The notes under the pieces: generated by a model | Database searches by the model: none | What the model saw: the letters and a program-made list of their open reading frames with translations, nothing else | Told to the model about the DNA's origin: nothing | NCBI GenBank assembly: GCA_030844895.1 | Contig: CM061233.1 | Coordinates: 87,877,563-87,941,562 of the forward strand | Source: Ambrosia x helenae | Taxonomy: Eukaryota > Streptophyta > Magnoliopsida > Asterales > Asteraceae | Length of the DNA: 64,000 bases | Reading direction: 5' to 3' | Position numbers and translations under genes: made by a program | Shown here: positions 45,255-56,942 of the stretch, piece by piece | Position numbering within the stretch: position 1 is the first letter of the stretch | Layout: each line of letters begins with the position of its first letter

Positions 45255-46601
45255 TCAGACCCATGAATGCAAAACGATGACCGAATACCAAACTGAATGC
45301 ACACAATGAATACGAATCGCCAAACAATGTGAATGAGAATGAATACGAGCATAACGAGAATCAAGAAAAGAATACTCACCAGTAACAGTGTCAGGATCCT
45401 CCTGGTTCTCCCTAGCGCCAATGAAGTAAACATGACCACGAGTAGTTCGACCGCCGCCTTCGTTCCCAGCACCACCTGCAGTCCCTTGGTTCAGCTTAGG
45501 ACAATCCCGCTTGAAGTGCCCAGTCTCCCCACAGTTAAAACACCCATGGTTTCCCCGAGGAGCAGGAGCGGGGACAACCGCTTGAGTCTGTTTCGGCTGC
45601 AGATTGACCCTACAATCCTTAGCCAAGTGACCGAATCGCTGACAACGATTAGAGCGAAATGCATCACAACCCCCAACATGGTGATACCCACATGTGTTAC
45701 ACTTCGGACTCTTACCAACATAACCCCCAGTCTTCTGCTCAGATGACGCTCCCACAACGTCATGCCTCTTAACCTGCTGTTGAGACGACCCAACGTTCTT
45801 CCCAACACTCTCCCACTTCCTCTTGTTGTCCGCAGGGGCATTCACAGCAGCACCCCTCGGAGGTAGAACGCCCTCAGCAACCTTCATGTTGGTCACCTTG
45901 TGAGCTGCCCGAACAGTGGCCAACATAGTAGTGTGATCAGCAGCGGCAACAAGCCCAGCAATCTCCGGCACTAACCCAACAATGTAGTGCTCAATCCTCC
46001 GGTACTCCGGTGTAGCCAAACCGGGGCACATTACAGCCAACTCGTTGTGCCTAGCAGTAAACTCCTCGATCTCCGACCCAACCATCTTCAGATTCCAGAA
46101 CTCATGCTCCAACTTCATAATCTCGTCCCTAGGGCAATACTCTGCTCGCAACATCTGAACGAACGCGGACCACGGCATAGCATTGGCCTCACCCAGGCCA
46201 AGGTTCGCAGTGGTGGAGTTCCACCAGGTCAAAGCGTGTCCCTCTAGAGTAGCAGAAGCATACTTGACACGATCAGCGTCAGGACAGTTACACATAGCAA
46301 ACACCGACTCGATCTTCTCTAACCACCGGAGCAGACCCACTGCCCCTTCAGTCCCATTGAAGAAATGGGGCTTACAGTCCATGAACTTCTTGTAGGTGCA
46401 CCCAGACTGCACCTGATTAGTATTTCCCAGGGTCTGCTGAGCAGCCTGGAAAGCAGCCAATGCAACATTCAACTGCTGCTGCAACATGTTCTCCAACTCC
46501 ACCTGAGTCATGGTGATGTTCCCACCACCTCGTCCACCGCCATTGCGACCCCCGCCGCCACCACGGCGTCCACCAGCACGTCCACCAGCGCGACCAGACA
46601 T
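45255..46601 (-). CDS. gag: Gag of the gag-only Gypsy element
   Basis: Start at the ATG at 46601 (MSGRAGGRAGG), preferred over an upstream ATG because it opens the Arg/Gly-rich tract common to chromovirus Gags. Domains: Gly/Arg-rich N-terminus; retrotransposon Gag core (FNGTEGAVGLLRWLEKIESV, ATLEGHALTWWNS, AEYCPRDEIMKLEHEFWNLK, EIEEFTARHNELA); a partial zinc element (CNTCGYHHVGGC); and a CCHC knuckle CFNCGETGHFKRDC (45501-45542). Homology to chromovirus Gag-Pol ends near 45380, at the point where the protease should follow. The last ~40 codons (to 45255) are unrelated text. A GTGAGT donor consensus sits exactly at that switch (45379-45374 on the minus strand). The ORF is intact, so the protein could still be made. 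Confidence 0.85.
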   Translation of the reverse strand: MSGRAGGRAGGRRGGGGGRNGGGRGGGNITMTQVELENMLQQQLNVALAAFQAAQQTLGNTNQVQSGCTYKKFMDCKPHFFNGTEGAVGLLRWLEKIESVFAMCNCPDADRVKYASATLEGHALTWWNSTTANLGLGEANAMPWSAFVQMLRAEYCPRDEIMKLEHEFWNLKMVGSEIEEFTARHNELAVMCPGLATPEYRRIEHYIVGLVPEIAGLVAAADHTTMLATVRAAHKVTNMKVAEGVLPPRGAAVNAPADNKRKWESVGKNVGSSQQQVKRHDVVGASSEQKTGGYVGKSPKCNTCGYHHVGGCDAFRSNRCQRFGHLAKDCRVNLQPKQTQAVVPAPAPRGNHGCFNCGETGHFKRDCPKLNQGTAGGAGNEGGGRTTRGHVYFIGARENQEDPDTVTGEYSFLDSRYARIHSHSHCLAIRIHCVHSVWYSVIVLHSWV

Positions 46602-47252
46602 GTTCTTCCAAACATGAGACAAGATACTCAAAACCACTAACAGATCAAGCTACAAGTGACCAAACGAATTCAGAACGTGGTTCCAGCATGACCATTAGTC
46701 CGAACACGAAATCCACCAAGATTTTCATGCATTTCGATTTATGATTTCGTGTGCACCCGAAATAACAAATCGCTCTACATGGTCCTCTAGGCGTGCTCCT
46801 AGCTAGAACATCAAATCACCCGATACACACATTCCTAAAAGAAACTGTTATCGCACGAAGATCCCAAAGTGAACAGTCACTCAGGAGTGTACTATGACAA
46901 GTACTAGTGCATGATAGTGTGTGTGTAGGCAAGTATGTACATTAGAGCATAGAGGGGAGATATCCAAAACCCGGAAAGATCTCAAGAATGTGCCGAAGCC
47001 ACCCCAATGTACAATACTGCCAAGTATAAGCGATAAGCCCCTTCATCTTCAAACCCGAAGAAGAAGGTAGAACCAAGGTAGGAATAACAGAAGATAGATA
47101 ATGTGATACTGTGCGATGAGGACACTGACACCCCGACAAGGTTAGTATGTTTACCAAATAACACGACTCGTAACTATATGTGACTGTCTAACGTGTGTGA
47201 TACTCGGCTATAGACTAGACTCTACATGCAGTCCTAGTTCACTATAACCATT
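46602..47252 (-). other. Leader of the gag-only element
   Basis: Lies between primer-binding site and gag. No ORF with recognisable content and no CGAA box array. Confidence 0.6.
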
Positions 47253-47265
47253 GGCTCTGATACCA
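47253..47265 (-). other. Primer-binding site (initiator tRNA-Met type)
   Basis: On the minus strand TGGTATCAGAGCC, three bases after the 5' LTR end; complementary to the 3' end of plant initiator tRNA-Met. Confidence 0.88.
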
Positions 47266-47268
47266 ATT

Positions 47269-50137
47269 TGTCACACCCTCAAATTTCCACATGCGGGGTT
47301 TTACCGCGAGGCGCGTGACACACCAGGATCCAAGTCAACGGTCACAATAAACGACATCTATATGATAAGAAAACAATGTAAACTACCATTGAGTTTCAAA
47401 ACCGTTCTAACACAGCGGAAGCAAAATGTATTATTACAACTTAAAAGTAAAACTCAAAGTCTGAAATGTTTAACAAAATATGCATATGATCCCTAGACGC
47501 CGTGAGACTCCGTGCGCCTATACTCAATGCTGCTACCTTAGCGACCTGAGAAAACATGCCAAAAAGACGTCAACATATAATGCTGGTGAGTTCACAGGTT
47601 TTAAGTTCGTAAACGTTTTCATGTGTAAAGCAATTCCTCATAAAGTTCCAAGTGTGCAAAAGTTCCAAGTAAATAACAAACGTTCCCTTACTACTACGAC
47701 TATGTTGCTAAAACCATTACTGACAAACGTTGCTCAAGTTGTTGCCCATGTGTCAAGTGTCAAGTGTCAAGTGTCATGTAGAGACAATATGCACCCGCCC
47801 GGCTCCCAGCCGTCAGGTGGGGTTCGTCACACCGATAGATCTATCCACATTTCCCCCGTTGTGCCCCGCACATTCATGGTTTCAATAGGGACTTAGGTTT
47901 CGTCGTATAGTAAATAAGTGCCAAGCGTCAAGTGTCAAATGCCAAACATCAATGTTTAAAAGTGTCAAGTGCCAATGTTTAAATATGTCAAGTGCCAAAC
48001 GTGTCACGTTTCTTAAAAGAGTCACATTCCCAAAAGGCGTCATGTTTCTAAAAGCGTTGCGTTTCAAAAGTGTTGTGTTTCAAAAGCGTCGTGTTTCAAA
48101 AGCGTTGCGTTTCAAAAGCGTTATGTTTCCAAAAGTGGTAAGTTTCATAAGAGTTGCGTTTTCGAATCATAAACGTTGCATTGCTAAAACGTGTGGCATG
48201 CTTCTCCCCCGAGAGAAAAGAGTATAAAAGAGGGGCCGTGAAACTCACCTTATAGTGCGTCTTCTGATAACTAGAATTCCAACACGTGTATAATAATCCC
48301 AACTAATGACAACCTATCAATGAGTTTACATAAGTGTGATGACTATTAACCCGAAGGCTAACTAGTCCCCGATTGTCCAGATCTTGACTACGTGTGTTAA
48401 AAAGTGTGTTTAAACGTTAACCGGACATCCCAGACCGACCCGACATCCCGTTGGTGACCCATTACATCAATTAGTCATGCACATAAGTTTAACACATAAG
48501 TTTCAAGCATAAAACACTTAGTTTGCATCAAAAATCTCATTCCGGACATCAGATGGTCGAATGTGGTTTTCCCATTTCCACGTTCGCCCGTTTGAGCCAC
48601 GTTCGCCCGTTTTCCCACATTTTGTTCCACGTTCGCCCGTTTGAGCCACGTTCGCCCGTTTTTCCCACGTTCGCCCGTTTTTTCCCACGTTTGCCCGTTT
48701 TTTCCACGTTCGCCCATATTTTATTCCACGTTCGCCCATTCGAACCAATTTTATTCCACGTTCGCCCGTTTTCATCAGCATTTTATAAAACGCACCAAAA
48801 CGCATCTAAACGGTCCGAAAACATCACGAAACATTACCAATCACAGCAGTCAACTATCATTAACATATTCCTACATAACCCTACCAATTTTATCCCGAAA
48901 TCCGTCCGTTTTACAAGTTATCCGAAATAGCAAATTATGGAGATGTCACATCAAACGCATGCAATCTTTACCCAATTAGGAAACTTTATGAAATCAATCA
49001 ATAATCAACTTAATATACTCAGATTATCATGAACAATAAACCCCCCAATCATATCCTTATCACTATCGTCATGAACAAGCCCTAGATCTAACCCAAAATC
49101 CCCAAAATGAACATAACATCATCAATAATCAATTGTAACCTATCTCAATCATAAATCATCATCAATAACAGTCCTAGATCATTGTCATAACATCTATACA
49201 GCAATCAATCCTCAAACAATGCATAACATCACATAAAACACCATTAACACATGTTATTTTGTATGAAAACTCATTGTTTATGAATAGGTTTTGTTTAGAA
49301 AGATATTAGGAAGGTTTTTATTCATGAAAATATGTTTGAATCAGATCTGGACTCTTGGGGTTTAATGAAAACGAATTGAAATGCTTTAAAAATGATTTAG
49401 AATGAAGAACACACCTTAGATCTTTGTGTAGAAGATGTTTGTAGGTTAGATTATAGAAAACAAGGGCAAAAACTCCTTCCCCAATGTTTAAAGTTGCTAA
49501 AGAGTGTTTTGAGGCGTTTAGGGTTTGTGAAATGGTGAAAAATGACAAAGTGTGGTATTTATACTATGTCCACATTCGCCCCTTTTACCTGGGCGAATGT
49601 ACCCTCCTTCGACCCTTTCACAGGGTCGAACGTACCCTGACTTGGTCGAATGAAATTCTTTAAATTCCATATCCCAGGTTCGCCCCTTTTACAAGGGTCG
49701 AACGAGGAGTATTGTCCAGGTTCGCCCATTCGATTGGTCGAACCAGGACTCAAGTTTTTCTAGTTTTCCAATTTGTCGTGTTTAACGCATTTTAACGCAC
49801 CCTAACATACGAGCATGCAACCTTAGTCTATGTTTAACATATTTAAGCATGGATGATTATCTATACATCATTTAAACACATCTAAGCATATAATCCACCA
49901 TACAACAATTAGTCTACACATACACTTAATTAGTTTATGTAATTCACCAACAACGGGACTCGTATCGTGTGTGTGTGTGACTAACCCAATGATCTCCCGA
50001 ACCATTGGACCCTGGACTGGACAATACGGACTGTGTTCCGACTCTACTGACCCCGTCAAGTATGTTTAATAAACGTTTTTCGCTAAGGTAGACTTATGTG
50101 TTTATAAAATGTTGACCCAAACATGCCGGGTGTCACA
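47269..50137 (-). repeat. 5' LTR of the gag-only element
   Basis: 2,869 bp and nearly identical to 42019-44890. Differences seen include a longer AGTGTCA repeat (47751-47776), a shorter TG run (49967-49979), loss of one C at about 47833 and some substitutions. The promoter layout is the same (boxes about 49571-49601, TATA about 49558-49569). Confidence 0.9.
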
Positions 50138-50685
50138 ATAATATTTCCGACGGTTACATACAGAAAACCCATAAATCGATGATTAAATGTGATAAACGTT
50201 CGCTTTTCTTGCTGTTATAAACCGTTTCTGACATAATAATTGATTCCCATGATTAATTACCTTGCAAAGACACGAATGAAATACCAAAACAGTTGGCCGG
50301 AACTTCGGCACCGGTGACCAATTCCGGTCACCGGAGTTACGTGAGAGAGGGAAAAGAGAGACTGATTTTCAAGTTTTGAAATTTACACAAATAGTCTCTT
50401 AACTTGAAACCTGGTTAGTTTTATAAGTTACTTGGTTAATTTTTCCTTTTTTAAAACTTAACCAACTTAACAAGGTTTTTAAACTTCAAACTTTCCCCTT
50501 TTTTAAACTAAAATAAAATAAACAGAGCTTTTATAAGATCACATGATTATACGATTATGGCACGTTTTTTATGTTAACACATACGTATACATACACCCTT
50601 TTAAAAAATTAAAATAAAATAAAATAATAATTGATGAGGACTAAAATTAACAACTTGCTATAAGATGAGGGTGACGGATGTCACA

Positions 50686-51035
50686 AAGAGGAAACCACGC
50701 CCATGTTTGGGGGAAGGGGAAGTGGGAGTGTGACGTGGCGCTAGAGTGGATAAGTGGGAGAAGGGGGGAACCACACCCCTTAGCCTTATAATGTATTAAT
50801 TGTTATTTCACACACACTTAACTAGATAAACTAATGACCATCTACTCTAGGGACTAGGCGAGTAACAACCAAGGAACCCACAGAGAGCAAGAATGTAATT
50901 TCAAAATATTGTGGATTAAAGGTGTTTGAAATTTGATCTGGAATATAGAGATTATTCGAGATTTTTTTTTCTGAATCTAAATGTGATCTTTAGGGGTCTT
51001 TTGAAAAGTCTCACACGTGTAATTTCTTGCATGTA
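50686..51035 (+). other. Unassigned interval
   Basis: No gene seen. A G-rich patch (50700-50780) has the look of another MITE or GC-rich terminal sequence. Copia-A does not resume here. Confidence 0.5.
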
Positions 51036-51957
51036 TTAGGGAGGGAAGGGGCACTCTAGGGTACTTACACTAGCCTCGGTCAAACCCGCCCCGTCACGTC
51101 AAAATGGACCCAAAGTACGCTAGAACTGCCAAAACATTGACGACACTCTAGGGTACTCTGCTTAGAACCTTTTTTTTCATTTTTCATTTAAATAAACAAA
51201 TAAAGTTTAATAAAAATACATTAATATTATTAAAACACAAACATTATATCAAAATAAAAGAAAAACAATATTGAACTAGAAAAAAAACACACTTTAACTA
51301 CAAATAAACAAGAAAAAAACACAATACAACTAAAAAATATAAACTAATTTAAGCGCGATCTTATCATTTGCCATGCCAAAATTTGGAAAATTACCCGTCA
51401 TACCGACTTTGGTGCTCAATTTGGGTGACCGCAATGGCCACGTCCTCGGGCGTATCAACACTCTCCTTCTGCAAGGTTCTTCGATAGTGAGTCTAGAATT
51501 GCGCACATTTCTTATGGAGTTCGCCCCACTTCCTATGTAGTGAATCAACCATGCGGTTGGATCCACCTACTAGCTCTTTGAATTGAGCTAGTACACAAGG
51601 CTATAAGGATGGCCGTGGCGGTGTCGATGAGTCTTTGACTTTGATATAAGCGGTGACCAAGGCGATCTCCTCCTCCTCGGTCCAACGTACTATGATTAAA
51701 TCGGATGAATCGGTAGGTTTAGAGGTGAAAATGAAATGCGAATGGTGGGTTTTATAGGTGAAATGGTAATAATAAATTGACCGTTGCAACTCGGATAAAG
51801 GTCTTAATGGCCAACTTTCAAAGTTTGGAACCGCTGTAGCTCGGTTACTTCATGCCGAGCTGCAAAGTACTTGACTGTTGCGAAGGGAGGTGGCGGCAAT
51901 GTTGTTGCACAAACATAGTAGCAAAAAAGCCTTACCCGTAGAGTGCCCCGCCCCTTA
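51036..51957 (-). mobile_element. PIF/Harbinger-like element (51039-51954), TSD TTA
   Basis: Imperfect terminal inverted repeats share the core GGGGCACTCTA(G/C)GG: left from 51039, right ending 51954. They are flanked by TTA at 51036-51038 and 51955-51957, the 3-bp target preference of PIF/Harbinger. 916 bp with no transposase. An internal copy of the TIR core (ACTCTAGGGTACT) lies at about 51145-51157. Confidence 0.7.
51350..51789 (-). pseudogene. Harbinger Myb/SANT-like protein fragment
   Basis: On the minus strand: VRWTEEEEIALVTAYIKVKD, then after a stop and frame change GGSNRMVDSLHRKWGELHKK-CAQF and a degraded FSKFWHGK ending. This is the Myb/trihelix DNA-binding type encoded by PIF/Harbinger ORF1 and its domesticated relatives. 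Several stops make it non-functional. It lies inside the TIR-bounded element. Confidence 0.6.
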
Positions 51958-52151
51958 AAGATTGAAAATCAAAGACTTCACGACATAATCAACATGTTTT
52001 TATGTGGTGCACATGAAGACTATCAACGGTTGATTGGAACACGTGTACATAAAATGTATTTATTTTTAAGACTTTACACACGTTTCTCAACTATAGCAAT
52101 ATATTAAATTAATATATTTTAAAGATGAAAATAAGTCGTTATCGACTCTTA

Positions 52152-52405
52152 GGCAGTGTTTGTTTCATATAATGTAAATGAGTTGGAATTCATTAAATGA
52201 GTTGGAATTCATGCGGAACTGGGATTTGATTTGGAATGTAGTTGTTTTTATTTCACATAATGGAATGCAATGGAGTCCGGATGGATTTGAAATGCAGGTT
52301 TCCATATGTCGTTAAACTCAAATTCCTTCTTTTGTTGAAACGAATAATAAATATAAATTCTAATTCCATCTAGATTATATTACATTCTGTAAAACAAACA
52401 CTACC
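52152..52405 (+). mobile_element. Tourist-like MITE
   Basis: TIRs GGCAGTGTTTGTTT (52152-52165) and, on the other strand, GGTAGTGTTTGTTT (52405-52392), 254 bp, with TA on both sides. The GG-N-TGTTTGTTT ends are Tourist/Harbinger-like. No coding capacity. Confidence 0.6.
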
Positions 52406-52416
52406 TACGATATAAT

Positions 52417-52787
52417 ATAAGACCATATGTAATGGTCAGTTAATGGGGCGTTAAATGGTGAATTTGGCGCCTAATTCACTTAGGAACACCCCCCCCCCCC
52501 CCCCCTCTCTAAGCCAAAGGGGCGCTAACAGGGGCCAAGCGAAAATTTTCGCGGGGCAAGGGGCACCCCCACCCTCCAACCGCCTTCTTCCACGTCACTT
52601 TTCAATAGTTTTTTATTATTTTCTTTATTTTTAATTAAATTTTAATACATTAAAATATTCGGAATCTATACCTTTGCCCTTTTTAACCCCCAATTCACTT
52701 AGGGACGGGGCGGTGTTCTTGTGTCAAAGGGGCGTCAAATTCCCCCCTTTAACGCCATTTTCACCCATCCATTACGTATGGTATAAG
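52417..52787 (+). mobile_element. MITE (52422-52782) flanked by ATAAG
   Basis: TIRs ACCATATGTAATGG (left) and ACCATACGTAATGG (right, minus strand), with extended partial symmetry around GGCGTTAAA. Flanked by ATAAG at 52417-52421 and 52783-52787. A C-rich run lies at about 52489-52504. The superfamily is uncertain. Confidence 0.65.
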
Positions 52788-55019
52788 GAAGATGAATATT
52801 ATGGATATTGTTTGTTCATCCAATACGACATAAATTCTCTATAAATACAAAGCTCTTTGTAGAGTTTCACATTGATCACATAGTAGATAAAAATACATGG
52901 ATCATGCAGAGATGACATTAAGTTTATTCCTATGAGTTACACTGTTTTCCCATTATTCATTGTTCATCGACGTTCAATGTTCATAAACAATCTATAACTT
53001 CAACCGTAAATTATATTTCGTCAAGCTAGTAAATTTATATTCTACAATTTAACTTTGAAAATTGTCTCTACCATTTTCACTTTCATCAACTGCATTTTCT
53101 TCCTCTCCTGTTACTAACTCTTATATGTTAATTCGAAACATATATATTTATGAATAATGACTATTTCACCTTTTTAGTGTATTTTTTCATGATGTTTTTT
53201 AAAGCATAGTAGAATTTAAGATTTTCCATTTTTGCAACAAAAGTTTGATTTTTTATAATTTTACACATCGACTTCGCCTACGTTTACGCCCCCGCCCCAA
53301 CTGGGGATATCAATTCTAGTTCAAACTTAGTTGTTACATCTTGTTTTAACAGTAATATGTTGTTTGTTCGATATTTAGTTGTGTTACCAGTTTGTAACTA
53401 AAGAAGGGCCAACAAATTCATTATCAACAACCATAAGAACCCACATATTTAGAACTTTTGGTTACTTTCTTGAAAATAACTCTCGGTAAAAAACTTAATA
53501 ATATAGGAAAATCAAAGAAACAAACCCTAAACTAGAAAAGAAACTAGCACTAGGGAAATCATATACGTTAATTATAACATAAAAAGTTATAATTAACTTT
53601 TATCAACTGAACAAATACTAACAAGTATATATTGTGTTACTTTAATTAATATATTTTGTGAAAAAAATCATGAATTTTAGACTAAACTGAAGCCAAGAAC
53701 TGAAGCCCAGGTGGTAGTCCAAGCCAATTAACCCAAGTCCATGAACAAAGCCCATTGTCATGCACTCATGCAATCCACTAATCCAGTGTGTTTAGTACTT
53801 TAGTCTTTTTAACTGATAACCGAAACCCAAACCCAACCCGAGGTGACACAGCTTAACCAATTAACCCGATGAATGGTTAAACCCGAACTTGATATAGTTA
53901 ATTGGTTCTGTTTTTGGATAGGAAATTTGTGTTTATGGGATTTAGGATTCCTACACCACCTGACATCAGCATGACATCATCTCATGATTCATACACCCAT
54001 TAAGACCCACCATAATTTTTTAATAAAATATTTTGTGGGTCATCTATGACAATTTATTTACATTGATTTTGACTTTATTTATTGAGGAGGCCCCACCATA
54101 TCTTACTTTTTTTTTATCGGCGAACAACTGTGTGGCAACCACCATTGCGGGGCGCTGTGCCCAAGATTCGACTACTCGACCTCCAGCAGCCATCGCCTTC
54201 TCCTGATGCGCGGAAACCCGAGCCCCACCCGCCCGAAAGCACGACAATGTTATAGAACTCGGTAGAAAATAAATAAATAAATAAGCATTAGTTAATTTTA
54301 AAGTTTTAATATAACAAGTTTTTTAGTTCTATTTAATAATTATAGAGATTATTTGTTACAATTTATCAACGTTTCCTTTAACTCAATAAATTTTCAAATC
54401 AATGCAACATTAGTAATATAACGAAAAATGCTTTAAATTTCTATAACTAATGCTTATTTAATTTATTTTCTAAAGTTTCAAATATGACATGTATTTCAAT
54501 TAATTCAAAGCCATTATGTATACGTGAAGTGCTTAATATTATTTCTAGTATTATATATGTATATTATATATATTTTATTATTTAATGTTTTGAAAATTTG
54601 GGTGTTACAATAAGTAAATCAAACACATCTTTTTGTGAGATTATACGTAGTCATTTATGGATTCGGTCCACATTATAAAAATAATGTAAATGATATATTT
54701 TAAAATTTAAAATGGAAAGTTGTAATTTTCCAAGGTTGTAGGGAATTTTATAACTTTTTTTAACTTCCATAAAAAAAATTATGTTTATAAACATTTTTTT
54801 CTACATTTTTGTAAAAAGTTATCCAAGCCCGAAAGTCTTGTCAGGCATATGAACCTAAACATAACACAAATATTCGCGGGTTGGCACAAACACGACTTGT
54901 TTTAACCCGATTATACATTTTTACAAAAACATATTTGTAAGTGTTGATTGTGTTTTTAATAAAGTGCTTGTAAATGTTACTCGTTTTAACACAAATAACT
55001 GTATAGGAGAAAAAAAACA
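52788..55019 (+). other. AT-rich interval without a supported gene
   Basis: No ORF with protein-like content. GAAAATTTGGGTGTTACA at about 54596-54613 looks like an LTR 3' end, so an old LTR may occupy part of 53300-54613, but I cannot place its start. A GC-rich patch at 54115-54245, next to a T-run, could be a minus-strand SINE. Confidence 0.4.
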
Positions 55020-55252
55020 TCTATACTATATTAATAAGCATATAGGAAGGGTAGGAATGGTCATTTGCCACGGTACAACACTTGAAAGCTTCATGTACAA
55101 TAATTCAATGCATACAAACTCTTAATACTTTTAAGGTTGCAAGTTGTGTTGCATAATTTACAAACCTATTATGCCAAAGAAAAAACAGACGGATACACAT
55201 TAGGGTTTTCAGATTTATCATACCTCACATTTCAAAAATCTAATCCGCCGCA

Positions 55253-55256
<4 letters not shown>

Positions 55257-55283
<27 letters not shown>
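55257..55283 (+). repeat. TC microsatellite
   Basis: About 13 TC units near the 5' part of the Helitron, before a short leader-like segment (55284-55520) in which I recognise no protein. Confidence 0.85.
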
Positions 55284-55284
<1 letters not shown>

Positions 55285-56069
55285 AGAGATTCAAGAACAT
55301 CAAACCACGAATTCACCAGATCTATGATGATTCTGACCTCATGGTTCCGATTCAGGGCTTTTTTTTGCGTTATTGCTACATCTATCTCTCTTATTTCTCC
55401 CTCTGCAAACACAACACCAGCGGCAAGCTCCATCACCACCGCAACATTGACGTTTTAAGCGGTCACTGGGTAGATCTGGTCAGATCTTTAAACTTTAAGA
55501 CTAGCCCGACGATTAGGTATGTTTGAGTTATTCTGATGCTTGGGTTTTTTGTTGCATGTCTAAGATCCAGTTTATTTAGGAAGGATTCGGATGCGAACGA
55601 GGATCTAACTGTTTGGTGATAATTGCAGATGTAGATTCCTTCCCAGGAAGTAACTCAGTGGCTCAAAAGATCATTATATCATTAAATTTGAAGAAGCTTT
55701 GTGGTTTGGAGTTTGTATTATTTTAGCTCATACTCTTGTTTATTTTTATAAATTTATTTTTTTCTTCTACTAAAATTTAGTTTTATCGAGTGTTAATTTG
55801 TGAAATTTGATGAATCCTTGTTATTATTTTTATTATTGGTGGTGAGTACCGAAAAATGAGCTTGAATATAAATGTATTGATTATACTTTTTGTTTGGGCT
55901 GAAAAAAGGTATTTAATGTTTATATTATAAAGTTTTGAGTGATTCTATTAATATAATTTGTTGATGATTTTGATGTATGTGTAGGTACCAATTGAGTTTG
56001 AAAAATCTTATAAGAGTAAAGAAGATGATAAAAGAAGCGACATATATCTGCCGATAACATATCCCCTAA

Positions 56070-56942
56070 ATCCGGCTAATGATTGAGGCAAAGCTATCAC
56101 CATGACCGTCTTTGTGCGGTATTTTGTAGACATGGAGAGAACTGACAGTGGAATTCAGTGATAGTGTTGCGAGTGGTAATTTTCTTGCGGTCAAGGTAAT
56201 CTTCTTTACGCTTCTTTTGAAAATTTGCAATAAACAAAGCAAATTTTGTTGCTCAAGCTATTAACTTTTTGACAGAAAGAGGAGTTGTTGACGACATTAA
56301 CTACAAAGCAATGGGTGAAGTAAAGAAAGTGGATGTTCATCGCATATGTGAGTGGCTAGATAATGATTCTATTGTGATCTTTAGCAACCTCAGATATTCT
56401 AGCTCCTGAGATGTACTGAATTCCATGTGTGCTATGTAGTTACTAATAGGTATTTTCTGTAACTATTTGCCATGATCTAAACGAATGTAAAATATTAAAA
56501 TTATAGTCGTGTCCTCCTATGTTTTTTGACCAAAATAATCAATTTTTTTACCAAAATAATCAAAATAAGTTTTGAGTGACCCATGATTATGCTGGAGACA
56601 TAGTTTGACTCATGTACACAATCCACACTTAACCACCATGCCTTTTAATAAGAAAATAACTGATTACTTGTAACTTATTGCAAATGCTTTAGTTAATTTT
56701 TTCATGTGATACATAATGTAGCACGGTGCACGTATGAAGTTGCTACTGTTGTGCTTTGGCTCTTGGAGTAGAGAAGCTTATTTGCATTATAGAAGGGCCA
56801 ATTTTGGATGAATGGGGCCGTTTAGATTTTTGACTTTTGAAGATGACATGTTAATACGTAGACGAGCTAAGCAAATGTGCCATTTCTAACCAGATCTGCA
56901 AAATTGTTGGGTGCACATCCCCATTTTCAGCGCCTAGCTAAG
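56070..56942 (+). pseudogene. Captured N-acetylglutamate synthase (NAGS) gene fragment, three exons
   Basis: Exon A (56070-56195) reads RLMIEAKLSP, then degraded text, then GNFLAVK. Exon B (56276-about 56425) reads GVVDDINYKAMGEVKKVDVH, RICEWLDNDSIVIFSNLRYS and DVLN. Exon C (about 56721-56942) reads TYEVAT and, after a frame change, KLICIIEGPILDEWGRL, FLTFEDDMLIRRRAKQ and KIVG. Order and wording match the amino-acid-kinase-like domain of plant NAGS, the first enzyme of arginine synthesis in plastids. Introns are kept: donor GTAATC at 56196, acceptor TTTTTGACAG ending 56275. In-frame stops (56103, 56124, 56407) and frameshifts make it non-functional; the acetyltransferase domain is absent. The identification is from memory of the family, not a search. 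Confidence 0.75.

Larger units (their letters stand above)
42014..50142 (-). mobile_element. Non-autonomous Gypsy-type LTR element with gag only, TSD ATAAT
   Basis: Two LTRs (42019-44890 and 47269-50137) are flanked by ATAAT at 42014-42018 and 50138-50142. LTR ends are TGTGACACCC and GGGTGTGACA/GGGCGTGACA on the minus strand. The internal region is only about 2.4 kb: primer-binding site, gag, a short tail and polypurine tract, with no protease, RT, RNase H or integrase. By eye the LTRs differ at few sites, so the insertion is young. Replication would need proteins from a related chromovirus; the family is shared with the LTRs at 17825-20448 and 23857-26431. Confidence 0.88.
38525..50685 (-). 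mobile_element. Large LTR, probably solo, in minus orientation, split by the gag-only element
   Basis: On the plus strand it starts TGTAACACCCCAACCG (38525) and appears to end GGTGACGGATGTCACA (50685), which on the minus strand is TGTGACATCC to GGGGTGTTACA, an LTR-type terminal inverted repeat. Without the insertion it would be about 4.0 kb. It has no coding content: CG-rich patches (38820-38990), AT-rich stretches (40730-41560) and short repeats of TTTGAGCA(C/T)(C/T) with TAACCTAAG (40165-40345). Flanking pentamers (GAAAG, AAGAG) do not match, so the right end or the solo status is uncertain. Confidence 0.5.

Noticed and set aside
54112..54245. Possible minus-strand SINE (GC-rich body, T-run on the plus strand)
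   Set aside because: No clear Pol III A and B boxes at the right spacing and no target duplication found.
55218..55439. Minus-strand open frame with an Arg-Glu repeat
   Set aside because: The repeat is a translation of the TC microsatellite; no domain recognised.
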